Assembly (NCBI GenBank): GCA_946807835.1
Contig: OX327690.1
Coordinates: forward strand, 17,456,501 to 17,520,500
Direction: 5' to 3'
DNA length: 64,000 nt
From: Ailanthus altissimus
Taxonomy: Eukaryota; Streptophyta; Magnoliopsida; Sapindales; Simaroubaceae
The translations under genes and the position numbers were made by a program. Shown in pieces: positions 1-12,626 of this stretch; position 1 is the stretch's first letter, and each line of letters begins with the position of its first letter. Below the pieces are notes generated by a model, which saw only the letters and a list, made by a program, of their open reading frames with translations, ran no database searches and was not told the DNA's origin.

Positions 1-223
1 TTAAAGAATTAACTAAGTGGTTAATGAGTCCAATGAAATACTAGGGGACGAGTCAAAACCCTAGATTATCTTTATTTATAAATTTCACTTTTTGCTTTTA
101 TTTAGTTAATTAATAGAATTAGATTAGTTAAATAAATTTCAGATTTTAGTTCTCTGAATAAAAGTTAAATCGCATAGTCTTTGTGGGATCGATACTTGGA
201 CTTAAAATCCTATATTACTTGAT
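1..223. repeat. Fragment of another LTR-type repeat, left edge
   Basis: AT-rich non-coding sequence with no gene. Its right part joins directly to the sequence after 1681 if the solo LTR at 229-1676 and one copy of its target duplication are removed. It and the stretch 1682 to about 1715 therefore appear to be the two halves of one older repeat that sits in the copia reverse transcriptase region. The text around 185-220 (GGGATCGATACTTGG...) looks like the 3' end of a plant LTR, but I cannot place the family. The left boundary lies outside the window. Confidence 0.4.
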
Positions 224-228
224 ATGAT

Positions 229-1676
229 TGATAAGGGCAAATTTGTCATATATTTTCTCATGTTTTTATTATTGATATTTTATGATTTTATGAGAATAAA
301 TGGCTATTTATGTGCATTATTGTTATTTATAGGGACTTGAACAAAATTTAAAGAAAGAATGCAAAAGGAGCGAAAACATGGACTAAAATACAAAGTTTTC
401 AAAGTATGTGTTTATCGCCCCAGCGCCAAGAGGATTATCGCCCCAGCGCTGTAATAGTGATCGAAACAAGAAATATGATTTGTTGAAGTCGCATCTAGCG
501 CCCCCGTGCCAGACAATCACCGCGCCAGCGACGGGACAACGCCTCAGCGCCATCAACCCACCGCTCCAGCGGTGAAGCTTTTTTCACGAGTCGCCCCAGC
601 GACAACTGCATAGCGCCCCAGTGGTAGCGCGATTCCTAATTCGATGAGAATTGAGATTTTCAAGCTCATATCAATCCCTATAAAAAGTCACTCGTTCCCA
701 GCCTTTAAGAATCAATCTAAGATAACCCAAGAGCACAAAGAATACAGAGCACGAGTCTTGGAGAGTAATAGGATTTTAATTGAGGCAACTTTAGAGAGAG
801 ATTCAAGGCGTTCTTGGGCATCAAGAGATCTTAGGCAGCGCAATTAAGAGTAATTCGACGTCTATATCGGTTTACTATTGATTGTATCATGGTTTATTAT
901 TATTTTTGCTGTGATTCTCTAGTAGCTATGAACTAAACTTATTTTTTAGGGTTAATATTTGAACTCAATATGTGCGCTTAATTGTCATATCTTTTTAATA
1001 TTTAATAAACTTAGTCCTTTATTATTTAAATTACTTGTGTTTAATGCTTCAATATATTTGGCCAATATATGGTGAATGAATTGGTAATATTTTGATAAAC
1101 ACGGAAGAGGAATCATAATATTTAAACCTAGGTAATTTGATGTATGATTGTAGAGTAACATTCAATGTTGCATATGTAAGTTTCAATTTAGGATAGGAAT
1201 ATACCTAATTGATATGTATGATCAATAAAACCTAATCTTAATGAATCTTAATTTATTACAAGTACCATAGGAATATAGGTATTTGGTAAATTAAGGTATA
1301 CTTACATGACCTTGGAAGAGGCTTGTGAATACATTAGTATCTTGATCAATAACAAAGACTAAGGGAGTTAAATATTAGAAGATTAATCATTAGAAAGCAT
1401 ATTGAGGGATAATATTAATCATAGGTTTTCTCTATATTGCTATGAACTAAATCTCTTTGCATTGTGTTTTTGCCTTTATATTTTCTACATTCATTCTTAG
1501 ATTTTTATTTATCTGAATAATTCTTAGGAAGACATAATTTTAGTAATTGGTTTAAAGGAAGAAATTATCCATGTGGGCACGACATCCGACTTATTTAGTC
1601 TCTTTATTACTTGCATACGATAGTGTATACTTGCACTTAATTTTATAATATAGAAATATCGCATCAATGATAGCGT
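229..1676 (+). mobile_element. Solo LTR, family A, copy 1 (TSD ATGAT)
   Basis: A 1,448-bp block starting TGATAAGGGC and ending GCATCA, so it has TG...CA ends. It is flanked by a perfect 5-bp duplication ATGAT at 224-228 and 1677-1681. The same sequence occurs in reverse orientation at 2793-4200 with a different target duplication. There is no internal coding domain, which fits a solo LTR left by LTR-LTR recombination, or a small non-autonomous LTR element. A GC-rich run of GCCCCAGCG-like motifs lies at 413-620. A 67-codon open frame at 644-847 is partly conserved in the other copy but resembles no protein I know. Confidence 0.85.
413..620. repeat. GC-rich GCCCCAGCGC motif cluster in LTR copy 1
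   Basis: Irregularly spaced repeats of GCCCCAGCGC, GCTCCAGCGG and relatives lie in an otherwise AT-rich LTR. The motifs are partly self-complementary (AGCGCT), so folding of the transcript is plausible. The equivalent block in copy 2 lies at about 3858-4020 on the other strand. A related block is present in the copia LTRs at 52.9, 57.8 and 60.7 kb. Confidence 0.7.
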
Positions 1677-2792
1677 GCACTTGCGTTTAACTATTATAGT
1701 ACCCAATCAACTATGTAGCTAGAATTATTACCACTTTAATTGTGGCTGACTTGACTACAAGGCCGAAAGTTTCTGTGTAGTCAATTTTAGCAATTTAATC
1801 ATATCCCTAAGTTACAAGCCTTGCCTTGCACCTTGCCACATCTTCATTTGGTTTATACTTGACTTTGTATACCCATTTACTTCTTATTACTCTCAAGCCT
1901 GGTTTATTTTCTATAAGTGTTCAAGTGTCATTTTTCATTAGAGCTTTATATTCTTCTGTCATGGCTAATTTTCACTTTTCATCCTTCAAGGATTTTTTGA
2001 CATTAGTTGGAATACCTTCATCAGATTGTTTTATTTAGTAGGCAACAAACACCTTTGGTTTGAATATACCAGATTTTGATCCGGTAACCATATAGTGAAT
2101 AGACACTGTTTGCTGCGGTTGCTGTGCGATGAGTGTTTCAGTATTTTGTCTAGGTGAATTTAGAATGGATGATGCTTCAGGTGGCTCATTTGTGGTGTAT
2201 TCTGGTTGTGTGTTTTGTGTTTGAAGGCTTGTGTTTGAACTCTAATGTGTTTGTGTGTTATGAACTTCTTGACTTGAAGATGCTTCTTTTTAAATTGGTT
2301 CTGGCTGATCAATGTCTGTGATTATGATACTTTGTCTAGTTTGTTAAGATAGTAAAATTAAAAAAATGCCTGTGTTGAATTTGATCAATGTTTTGATCTT
2401 TTTTCTCTTGAAAAACGAGAGCAAAACTGAAGGAAAAATCATTTTCATTGAATGTCACACTTCTAGAAATAAAGACTTTCCCTATGGAAAGGAGATAGCT
2501 ATAACCCTTATGTAATTACATTCAATGAAAATGTAATCCAATTTATGTTTATTTAGTGGTCTTAGATATGGAAAGCATGCACTTTCAAAAACTTTAAGGC
2601 TATTGTAGTCTAATGTTTTGCCATAAATTTATTCAGAAGGAGCAAAATTTTTAAGAATAGGAGTTAGAAGTCAATTTATTAGATGTACTGCTATTTTAAA
2701 TACTTCTCACCAAAAAAATAAGAGGCGTACTTGCTTGAGACAGAAGTGAAAAACCCACTTCAACAATTTGTCTATGTCTGTTTTTTACTTTA

Positions 2793-4200
2793 TGATGCAA
2801 TATTTTTATATCTTAAATTGAGTACAAATATACACTATCGTATACAAGTAATAAATGGACTAAATAAGTCGAATGTCGAACCCACAGGGATAATTTCTTC
2901 TTTTATACCAATTACTAAAATTATGTCTTCCTAAAAATTATTCAGAAAAATAAAAATCTAAGAATGAATGTAGAAAATATAAAAATAAAAACACAATGCA
3001 AAAGAATTATGTGGTAGCAATATAGAGAAACTCTAGGATTAATACTATCCCTCAATGTGCTTTCTAATGATTAATCTTCTAATAATTAACTCCTTTAGTC
3101 TTTGTTATTGATCAAGACACTAATGTATTCACAAGCCTCTTCCAAGGTCATGCAAGTATAACTAAATTTACCAAATACCTATATTCCTATGATACTTGTA
3201 ATAAATTAAGATTCATTAAGATTAAGTCTCATTGATCATACATTCCAATTAGATATATTACTATCCTAAATTGAAACTTGCATATGCAACATTGAATGTT
3301 ACTCTACAATCATGCATCAAATTACCTAGGTCTAAATATTATGATTCTCCTTCCGAGTTTATCAACAAAATTACCAACTTATTCACCATATATTGGCCAG
3401 ATATATTGAAGCATTAAGATCAAGTAATTTAAATATCAAAGAACTAAGTTTATTAAATATTCAAAAGATATGACAATTAAGCACACATATTGAGTTCAAG
3501 TATTAACCTTAGAAAATAAATTTAGCTCATGGTTACAAGAGAACAACAGTGAAAATAATAATAAATCATGATACAATTAATAACAAACCGATATAGACGT
3601 CAAATTACTCTTAATTGCGCTGCCTAAGATCTCTTGATGCCGAAAAACGCCTTGAATCTCTCTCTAAAGTTGCTTCAATTAAACTCTTATTATTCTCCAA
3701 GACTCGTGCTCTGTATTCTTGGTGCTCTTGAATTGCTCTAGAGTGCTCTTGAATTGCTCTAGAGTGCTCTTGGTTGATTCTTGGAGGCTGGGAACTAGTG
3801 GCTTTTTATAGGGATTGATTTGAGTTTGAAAATCTCAATTTTCGTCGGACTATAACTCGCAATACCGCTGGGGCGCTATGAAGTTGTCGCTGGGGCGACA
3901 CGTGAAAAAAGTTTCACCGCTGGAGCGGTCAGTTGATGGCACTGAGGCGTTGTCCCGTCGCTAACGCAATGAAGGTCTGGCGTTGGGGCGACAATTCTCG
4001 TGGCGCTGGGGCGATGGACACATACTTTAAAAATTTTACATTTTAGTCCTTGTTTTCGCTCCTTTTGAATCCTTTCTTTAAATTTCGTTTAAGTCTCTAT
4101 AAATAACAATAAAGCACATAAATAGCCATCTATTTTCATAAAATAATAAAATATCAATAATAAAAACATGAGAAAATATATGACAAATTTGCCCTTATCA
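2793..4200 (-). mobile_element. Solo LTR, family A, copy 2, reversed (TSD CTTTA)
   Basis: This 1,408-bp block is a diverged reverse-complement copy of 229-1676. On the plus strand it starts TGATGC and ends CCTTATCA. It is flanked by a perfect duplication CTTTA at 2788-2792 and 4201-4205. It splits the copia integrase domain just after the conserved NG of the core. A 21-bp unit containing GCTCTAGAGTGCTCTTG is tandemly repeated at about 3730-3770 in this copy only. The GC-rich motif cluster lies at 3858-4020. Confidence 0.85.
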
Positions 4201-4875
4201 CTTTACCATTTAGTTCAGAGGTATATAAACAAATGTGTCTCATATATATCTCATCCTTTTTTAGATAATTTTCCAAGAGTTTGAATTCATTGCCTATGTC
4301 AGTTTGAAAATATTTATTTGAAGTTCAATTTTCTTTTCAATGAATTTTTTGAAATGTAGAATAATACTAGTGGTCTGTGACTTTGTTTATAGTAGAAAGA
4401 TCCAAATGATCTTAAATAATCATCAACTATACTAAGATAGTATCTATAGCCATTACTTGAAATAAAAGGTGATGGACACTATAGATCAGCATAAAGAATC
4501 TCATGAGGTCTCATGGTTGTGCTTTCTAAATTTTTAAATTTCAGTTTATGGTTCTTTCCTATTTCACAGGCATTACAAAATGGAAACTTAAAATTTTTTA
4601 TTCAAATGAGATAGCTTATTATAAGAAAAGATAACATTTTTCATGACTGGCTCACTAGGATGTCCAATCTTTTTATGTGGAGTTAACATTTCTCTTAACA
4701 AGATTAGCTCAGGAATACTTACGGAATTTGAAGATCGACTAAACTCAATATTTCCAGGAGTTTCATTTGTAGGTAAAGAAGCAAAAAGTGAAATAGTAGG
4801 ACTATGTGTCTTGACATCATAGATGGTTTGAAAGTTGCTTGCCTTAGATGTACAATCAGCAGATAAAGTCCTCCC

Positions 4876-7360
4876 TGTTGGGTGTTTATCATAGAGTGTG
4901 TGATTATACGAGTGTGTGCGTAATTTCAAAAAAATTACTATATGCGAAGCGGAAGCATGTTACAAAATACACCCATTTTAACAAATTCAACATATATCAC
5001 ATATATGCATAAGTATAACAATTATACAATTATGAACATGATGAACAACATATATCACATATATGAACAAGTATAACAATTATACAAATATAAACATGTT
5101 GAACAATATTGTATTGTAACACATAATGTAAAATACTCACCTAATGAAGGTAGCTTTACAAAATCTTCAAGTTCTTCAATAATCCATGTGAAGAGCTCAC
5201 ATTGAAGTATATGTTGAACAATTCTAGTCCATAACTTTTGGTGGGATTAAGGAGCTAGAATAGTAGCTTAGTGTTTAAAATTTTCAGCACTTGTATTCAA
5301 ACTCTTTTGAATACAATTTTTGTTTCTTAAATGGAGATAGTAAATATTTTCTATACAACTCTTGTATAAATTAAAAATCTTTAACATACAACTCTTGTAT
5401 ATTAATCTTAGAAACAATTTCTACATGATAATTATTTTGAACAACTCTTTGTAAAATAATTATCTTTTTCTCCATTTACATATCATTCATTTTGGCCATC
5501 CATTAAAGAAGGAGATGAAGAGAAGTTTTTTTATTTTTCAACACTTGAAAGAATAAAACTCAAAGAACTCTCTCTTACCTCTCTTCCTTGCCATTGCCAA
5601 ATTCTTCTCCCAAAATTGAATGAATGAATTGAATTCAATTGTTTTGCCAAAATTCATTTTGTTTATTCAACACTTTGATTAAACAAAATAAACAAAATGA
5701 AGTGCTCCACCAATTTTATTGTTGGTCTCCAATTTAGAATTAATTAAACCAAGCACTAGAATAATGGCCACCAAAATTAATCTTTACCTAACAATTATAA
5801 TTACTTTAATTATAATGGGTAATTAAATGGCCAACATCTAGGCCACTCATTGTATTAAAATACAATGCCATGATCTATATATATTATAATATTATCTAAT
5901 AATATAATAATAATATATGATTTAATTATTCAAAACAATTTTGAATAATTACTTTTTACTTTACTAATTTTTACTACCATGGTTAAATGGTAAAAAGGTA
6001 AAATCAAATCATGGAACAAATTTTGTCATTTGTCAATATTCTATTAATTAACAACCCTTGTTAATTAATTAAGTGATGTACTTAACAATTAAGTCTTGAC
6101 AAATGTACAATCCGAGGGATCCCTAAACAATCGTTCTCTTTTGCTGAAATTTATTGGATCGAACTATTCAATCCAATCCGCTACCCCAGTGCACAACGAG
6201 TATACTTCATATTGTGAGACTCTCTAGGTCCACACCTAATTTGTCATATAGAGCTCCTCCATACGTCCGTGAACAATGTCCCACACACACGTTACGGATA
6301 TTACAAATTAGCATGTTAGACCATACAAGTTGAGGTTATTACATATTCGTATAATCCTTCCACCATTTATATCCTTGAAGAGCAGAGATATAGATCATCA
6401 CCGTCAAATCTCTATTTGCTCAACCACGAACTTATCTCCAGATTTATATTTCATAAAATAATATCCACAAACACTTTTGTGATATTGTTTATTCCTCCGG
6501 AATATCTTTTCCGAGGTTTATGCTTGCGGCCACAAGACTTTCTGAAATACAATCTCAGAGCATTAGGATATACAACCCACTCATATGAGCTGATGGATCC
6601 CATATCTACGCACACCGAACTCCATGAGCATCGGACCATACCCAGCGACACCCAGCGGTCAGACCATGAAAGGTTTCTGACATGTGTGGAACCAAAGCAT
6701 GGTGGATCACTCACAAGCCCACCGTGGCGCTCAGGTCAAAGGACCACAAATACTACTCAACTCGGAAGACCTTCCATTGACGGCTTTATGAGATGTCTAT
6801 TGGATGTCTTCGTGAGTCTGTTCAATATCCAGTCCTTACTGAATACCTGCATCTCTATACGAGCTTCCTACTAAGCTCATGGTTTGCTAAGACTAACCAT
6901 CTGGACCATCCAGATATAGACATACACTAATCTATAATAATGGGTTTCACCGATAGACCCGCATCGATGAAATTAGATCAGGAACATTATGTTTGAGACC
7001 ATACTTGCATAATGACATTTCTTAGCACCATCTGCAACTCATTGCAGCTATATCATTACTAATATATTCTCAGGTCATTGTCCCATTTCAGACAAGGCTC
7101 TAACTCATTAGATTTTGCTAACTCTTAGTACCACTAACTCTTAGTGTTTATAACTATTAGCGTTGCTAACTCTTAGCCCTGGTCTAAACTCTTTTAGACC
7201 AAATCCGAACTCCTTCAGATCATACAATGTCTAAAACGTTACAAGCATCTTACCATTTAATAAAATAATATTAACGATTTTATTAGAAATAATAATTGTA
7301 TAAATACAATCACTATATATTTATACATTATGGGATGGCACGTAAGCACAAATCCCAACA
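4876..7360 (-). mobile_element. Solo LTR-like block, 2.5 kb (TSD CTCCC)
   Basis: The block begins TGTTGGG and ends CCCAACA, a perfect 7-bp inverted terminus. It is flanked by the 5-bp duplication CTCCC at 4871-4875 and 7361-7365. It interrupts the copia frame between the protease and GAG-pre-integrase regions. At 2,485 bp it is long for a copia LTR, so either a long-LTR family (some gypsy chromoviruses or SIRE-like copias) or a short non-autonomous element is possible. No retrotransposon domain is visible inside. Open frames of 152 and 87 codons on opposite strands around 6416-6874 resemble no known protein and reflect the higher GC of that part. I infer the minus orientation from the usual TGTTGGGATTTG start of such LTRs. 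Confidence 0.75.
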
Positions 7361-10034
7361 CTCCCTTTAACCATTCCTTATAGAAAAACCATCTACATCT
7401 TGTCCTTCACAACACAAAAACCATGGTGAAATTCAATTATGACATTATTATCTTGCATAAGTTTTGGGATACTTGAGTTTTTTGGTTATTTTAGGGACAT
7501 ACAGCCCATTTTTCAAAATTAGAGTTTCATTCTGATAAGGTAAATGTAATAGGCTCTTACAATATAAGAGATTTGAAGTTTGTGTCTATTACCTACTATT
7601 AAGACTTGATTAGCTTTATACTCTAACCTGAAGCTGAGATTGTTGATGTTGTTGGTCACATGGTTTGTTGCTCTACTATTAATGTACCATCCATCATCTT
7701 CCTTCTCTTCTTGTGCTGCAACAAGTGTCGTGTTCTATTATGCAGTCGATCTTGGCACAAATGCTTGTTCAAACCTATGCCAACACTCAGATGCTTCATG
7801 TCCAGGCTTATAATAGATGTGACACGCTGCCTTGGGCTTGTCTTGGTTCCCTTATTGCTTGTTCTTTCCTTTATTACTTTTGTAGTTTTAGTTTCCTCTG
7901 TTGTTGAAACTAAAGTTCTTGCTAGATCCTCTACCAAAGGTTAGTGCACCTCTTCCTCTAGCTTCTTTTCCAGTTTAGTTCCTTCTTGGATTTCCTTTGT
8001 TATAAGTTGTATTGGCTTCAAAATCTGTATGCTCAGTTGCATTTTTTTCTAGTATTCCATCAAAGTTTAATAAGGATGCATATGCATCTTCAAGAGAAGT
8101 GTTGTTCGGGTTAGTGGTAATTATTACCATAACTAGGTCATATTCAGAACCCATACCTCTTAGGATAAATTGAGTAAGCTCAATATCTGTGATAGGCTTT
8201 CTAAAGGTTGCTAGAATACCAACAAGTTTCTTCATTTTGGCAAAGTAGCTACCCATGCTCATTGAGCCTTTCCTAGTGATATTAAGTTGTCTCTTGACCT
8301 CAATCATGTGTGCCATAGATTGAGAATAATACATTCTCCTCAAGGCCATCAAGAGATGTAGTGCAGTCTGTGACTAAGTTAAGGATACTTTCACTAAATG
8401 AGGACAACAAGTTAAGGAGTACCTGATCTTGTTTCCTCTAAAGTGTATATTGTGGGTTCATAATAATTTTAGTCACTTGATTTTCATCAATAATGACAAT
8501 AAACTTGCTTGGTTGTTATTTTATTTCATCAATGTAGTCTTTAAGCTCATTACCTTTTTATAAAAGTCAGGACTTATATTTTTCAAATGATATAATTATT
8601 TTCATCAAATTTGATTGGGACTACAAAAGTGAGATTAATAGTTACACTACTTAACATGAGATTTTGTGTTGCATTTACTAATGATTCTACCAGAATAAGA
8701 ACTTGCATTTGCCATTGACTTTGATAAAGTTTGACTGTAGTATCAAATTAATTTTTTTAGTTGTTCGATGAACACAAAAATACAGAAATAAGAGCCAAAC
8801 TTTTGTAAATTGTTTTGCTATTTTTCACATTGATTATTACAGTATATGTTTATTTATATTAAAAAAATGAGACAAGATATTTTACAGAAATATTGTACAA
8901 TTATCATTTTTGCAATCATTGACAAGTTTTGAATTTTAACTAATGATTCTGATTAGACAAAGTGTCCTTCCACCCGTTGCTTTTCTATTGGCTACTGTAT
9001 AATTTCCATTTCCATTGGGCAGCTGTACAGGCTTTGTCAGGCTGTGAGCTTCTCGATGCTTCCATGAAGGGCTCTTCTTTAACTAACATTTAAAAGCTTC
9101 CATTCCCTCCATTGGTTTGCCTTAGTCAGGAATTAATTTCAATCAACTTTGATATATCTCTTATACTAGCAACCGTAAAATAATTGTGGTGCTTAAAGTA
9201 TAGACGTCGGCAGGGTTACTAAATAACGTAAAGATCGTTGTGTTTGCTTTCTCTTTTCCATTACTCTTTTATTTATTTATTATATTTTATTTTATTTAAT
9301 AATTGATTCACTTAATTATTATTTCTTGATTTTATTGTGTTGAAACTAATATTCTTGTAATTGTGGGATTTTATATTTACTATTATTCACTCACAAAGTT
9401 TGTTGATTCAAGATTTTTATTTGAGTTGCTTATGACTAATATCTTAATTGATTTTATTGTTATAAAGTGATAATAATAATAATGAATGAAGGTTGGGTTA
9501 GATTTAAATTTTAACTTTGTTTAAAATTAATTAAAATCGGTAATTATTGTTAATATTCGTTAAAACTCAATTCATCATCTCTTGGTTTGGCATATCTTGG
9601 TTCACATACGTGCCCAACTACAACTTACAATTACAACTACTAGATGTTTTTTGATTGATCAAGGTTTCATTCTCGGTTGTCAATGCTTGATTCTCGGGAT
9701 TACTAGATTTGGTCTTGCATGCCCTTGAAGGATATTGCTTCTATTGGAAATACCAATCTTAGAACATAATGCTTGAAGCTGCCCATGCTAGCTACTGTGC
9801 CAATGGTCTCGTCAAGGCATCTTTGAGTTGTTCTTGATAAATAATGGAGCTTAGTTCTGCTTCTGCGACTTTCTCCTTCTTTCTTACATGCAAGTAGATA
9901 TTATTTGTCTTGGTCTTTTATCATATAGCAACTTCAGCAATAGACAAGCATTCACTACATTGAATCAAGAATTATTGAGAGAACTTATTATGTTTTTGTA
10001 GTGTCATTTTGTCAAAAACGATAATAATAATTAA

Positions 10035-10535
10035 TGATGTTAAAAATTTATCTTTAATATTAATATTAGAGTTTCACTTATTAATTTACACTTTTTGAGT
10101 TGAGTAGTTTAATATTAGTATCAAAGTTAAGGTTTTATGTATTTGTTTTCAATCAATTTATTAGTTTATTGACTTTTTTAGAGACGGAAGATTCACCTGA
10201 TTTAGACATACTCAAATCTACGTTTTACGTGAGAAAGACTGTTAAAGACTTGTCTTTGATACTAATATTGTGCCTTGATTTATCATTTTAAATTTTTGGG
10301 TTGAGTGGTAAACTAATATGGTATCAGAGTCAAGATCTTAAGTTTAAATCTCTGTATCTTTGTTTTCAGTCAATTTCTTAGTTTATTAGTTTTCTTAAAG
10401 ACGAGAGATTCACCTAATTTAGACCTATTCAAATTCACATTTCACGTGAAGGAAACTATTAAAGACTTGTCTTTAATATTAATATTAAGCCTTCACTTAT
10501 CAGCCTAAATTTTTGGATTGAGCGATAAACTAATA
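10035..10535 (+). repeat. About 2.3 tandem copies of a ~210-217-bp unit
   Basis: The segment containing AAAGACTTGTCTTT recurs at 10244 and 10461 (period 217 bp), with a more diverged unit to the left starting near 10040. Each unit carries a stretch similar to GAGTGGTAAACTAATATGG followed by TATCAGAGTCAAG and AAGTTTAAATCTCT. That order resembles the A and B boxes of a tRNA-type Pol III promoter or an initiator-tRNA-like sequence. It could be a diverged SINE or a repeat fragment. Confidence 0.5.
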
Positions 10536-11048
10536 AATTATATTTTTTTGCTTGTAATTATCAATACCTTCGTGAGTGAATTTTTTTTAATACTCAATTT
10601 TTTCTTATAATTAGTAGAAATTACTCAAGAAAAATAATAGCCTCATATTCATGTTTAGTGAACCATATAGGATTGTATAATAAAAATTAGATTAGATTGT
10701 AATACAATATATTAAATTTAGTGCAATACTATATTTGATATTATTATAAGTCTATTAAAGTATAAATATATGAAATATATATATATATTTTATTTTTAAT
10801 TATTTTATTTAATATTAAGTTTTTACTAATAATGTTTTTAAAATAAAAATAAAAAAAAGGTAACAACTATTGCATTGTGTTATCGACCGCTATGTGCTAT
10901 TTTACGTCACTCATAATCGTCCTCTAAAATTATCGTTGACATTTTTGGAATCCAACTTAACCATATAAATATTATCAGATTTTAAGCTCGCTTCAATTGA
11001 AAAGAAAGAAGTTCAGCCCCCATTTCTCGTTTTCGTTTACTAGTGTCT

Positions 11049-11077
11049 CACCACCACCACCACCACCACCACCACCA
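11049..11077. repeat. (CCA)n microsatellite
   Basis: About nine to ten uninterrupted CCA triplets. They lie in a 63-codon open frame that would read as a proline run, but nothing else supports coding. Confidence 0.9.
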
Positions 11078-12484
11078 ATCTCTTTAACAAATGATGGTAG
11101 TGGTGCTTCGCTAGTCGTCATCTATTTGATAATTAAATTATATACAGATAGATCACATGTTCCTTTTTCTTCTTTCAGCCGACGGTGAATCTAACTTATA
11201 ATAATTGTATATTTGAGTAGATAGAGCCATGAGGATTTCGATAACGTCAACAATAACACTAATCGATGGCAGTTAAGGCTGCCGCTGATGAGGATTCAGG
11301 CGGCTATGGTTTTTATTATTTTATATTTTCATACAGTACAATCACATTTTAAATCATTATATTTTAGGGATATTAATACCCGTCGCTGATGAGGATTGAT
11401 ACTTTCGGTCATTCAAAAAGTGTTGTCGAAGAAATCAATTTCTTGACTTTATCAAATTAAAATAAGTTGTGCTGCATAATTCATCTAAATCGTAGGAAAC
11501 ATTTCGCACCATAGCCATATTGTTTTCTTCCTAAGCCTCTTCACCGTTCAACATCAATATTTTGAAAATTGTGGTTGTGCCTTGAAGCTTTGATATTTAC
11601 ACATTTCAAAGAGATTGATCGCTTTGTTAATAATAGATTTTCACTCTTTAAGTACCTTGTGAGCATTTGTAGCCACTAGATGGGGCAATGATATTCTGAA
11701 CTTTGGCAAAAGACATGGCAATCAGTCTGCAAAATTAAAATTTTGTAACAATGTCGATGTTTGCAAGCTCATGAAAACTGATATTTGTCTCTTCCTTGCC
11801 AGAAGAATTTGCTCACTCCACTTATTTTTTTAGAAGTTAAATTTTTATTTTTAAAAAAAAAAAAGTTGAAAAAACATGAATTGAAAACTTCTTATACTAA
11901 TCCGAAAGATTTTTTAGAAAAAAAATTTAACGCGTTTTTCTGTTGTTAGTCGTGGAAAAAAATAGTGAATGTCTAGAACAAAATAGTACTCTTCTGCATT
12001 TAAAAATTACCAGTAGGCCTTTAATTCCAAAATTGCAGCAGCCTTCTACTTTGACCTGATCAGCATCAAATGATCTTGGACAACTATGGCGGGTGAGTAG
12101 CTCAGCTTGGGATAAATTGGTAGCAAATATTCCTATTAATTTGCATACATTTTACTAAAAGACATTAAAACACATAAAAATATTAGGCTTTTATTTCTCT
12201 AAATTGAATAAATAAATAGGAATGCAATAGCAGCCATTGGCCAATTCTCCAGCATTCTTTCAATAAAATAGAACAAATTATTGCCTTGGAGTACCTACTC
12301 TCAAATTTTTAATTATTTTTTTATTGACCTTAGAATCTAGAGATTCAAAAGGAAAAAACCAAGTCAATAATTGGACTGTCAACACATTTTTGGATCAAGA
12401 GAAACTTCTTAGAAGCCCATAAGGCATGCTTGAAAGTTTCAATTTCATGAAGCAATGCTTAAGCCAAACCCGTCATTCGCTGCC

Positions 12485-12492
12485 TTTATAAA
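12485..12492 (+). promoter_or_regulatory. Probable TATA box of the phospholipase A1 gene
   Basis: TTTATAAA lies 135 bp upstream of the ATG at 12627. Transcription would start near 12,515-12,525, giving a short leader of about 100 nt. No ATG in another frame near the start obviously competes. This is a motif call only. Confidence 0.5.
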
Positions 12493-12626
12493 CTCGATCA
12501 TTGATTGTCATTTACAACCCAACATATAAGACTTGAATTTTTGTATGAAGTAACCAGCTTTCAGTCTTTCAGGAAGAAAAGAAAAAGAAAAAGCTTTCAG
12601 CTTTCTCGAATCTTGCATTATCAGGC

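Larger units (their letters stand above)
1715..8820 (-). pseudogene. Decayed Ty1/copia gag-pol, interrupted by insertions
   Basis: This is a minus-strand copia polyprotein in pieces, read from right to left. A Gag UBN2-type region lies at 7975-8352, with a possible gag ATG near 8715. A zinc knuckle near 7770-7815 has its second Cys replaced by Tyr. The protease-like WY-(D/N)S-x-AT motif is near 7640-7690. The GAG-pre-integrase domain lies at 4590-4930 and continues beyond the LTR block at 7361. The integrase core spans about 4206-4590 and resumes at about 2440-2787. The linker and start of reverse transcriptase (KWVYKVKYKP-like, then the KARLV region) lie at about 1715-2340. Stops and frameshifts are frequent, so it is dead. 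The frame resumes correctly on each side of the solo LTRs at 2793-4200 and 4876-7360 once these and one target duplication are skipped. The rest of RT and RNase H are missing or outside the window. LTRs were not identified. Confidence 0.8.
8961..12480. other. Intergenic region upstream of the phospholipase gene
   Basis: AT-rich sequence without a convincing gene. It contains the repeated tRNA-like units at 10035-10535 and a CCA microsatellite at 11049-11077. The phrase CGCTGATGAGGATT occurs twice, near 11286 and 11384. No coding similarity was seen elsewhere. The PLA1 promoter should occupy its right end. Confidence 0.6.

Noticed and set aside
644..847. 67-codon open frame in solo LTR copy 1
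   Set aside because: The copy 2 counterpart is altered and the sequence is simply part of the LTR. No known protein.
229..4200. A 1.4-kb segmental inverted duplication or a single fold-back transposon
   Set aside because: Each arm has its own different perfect 5-bp direct duplication, and the disrupted copia frame resumes across copy 2. Two separate LTR insertions explain the data better.
6416..6874. 152-codon open frame in the 2.5-kb LTR-like block as a gene
   Set aside because: An overlapping antisense frame is also open, no domain or biased composition is seen, and it lies wholly inside a repeat.
7660..7944. 94-codon plus-strand open frame
   Set aside because: It is the complement of the copia Gag zinc-knuckle region, which has the recognisable motif on the minus strand.
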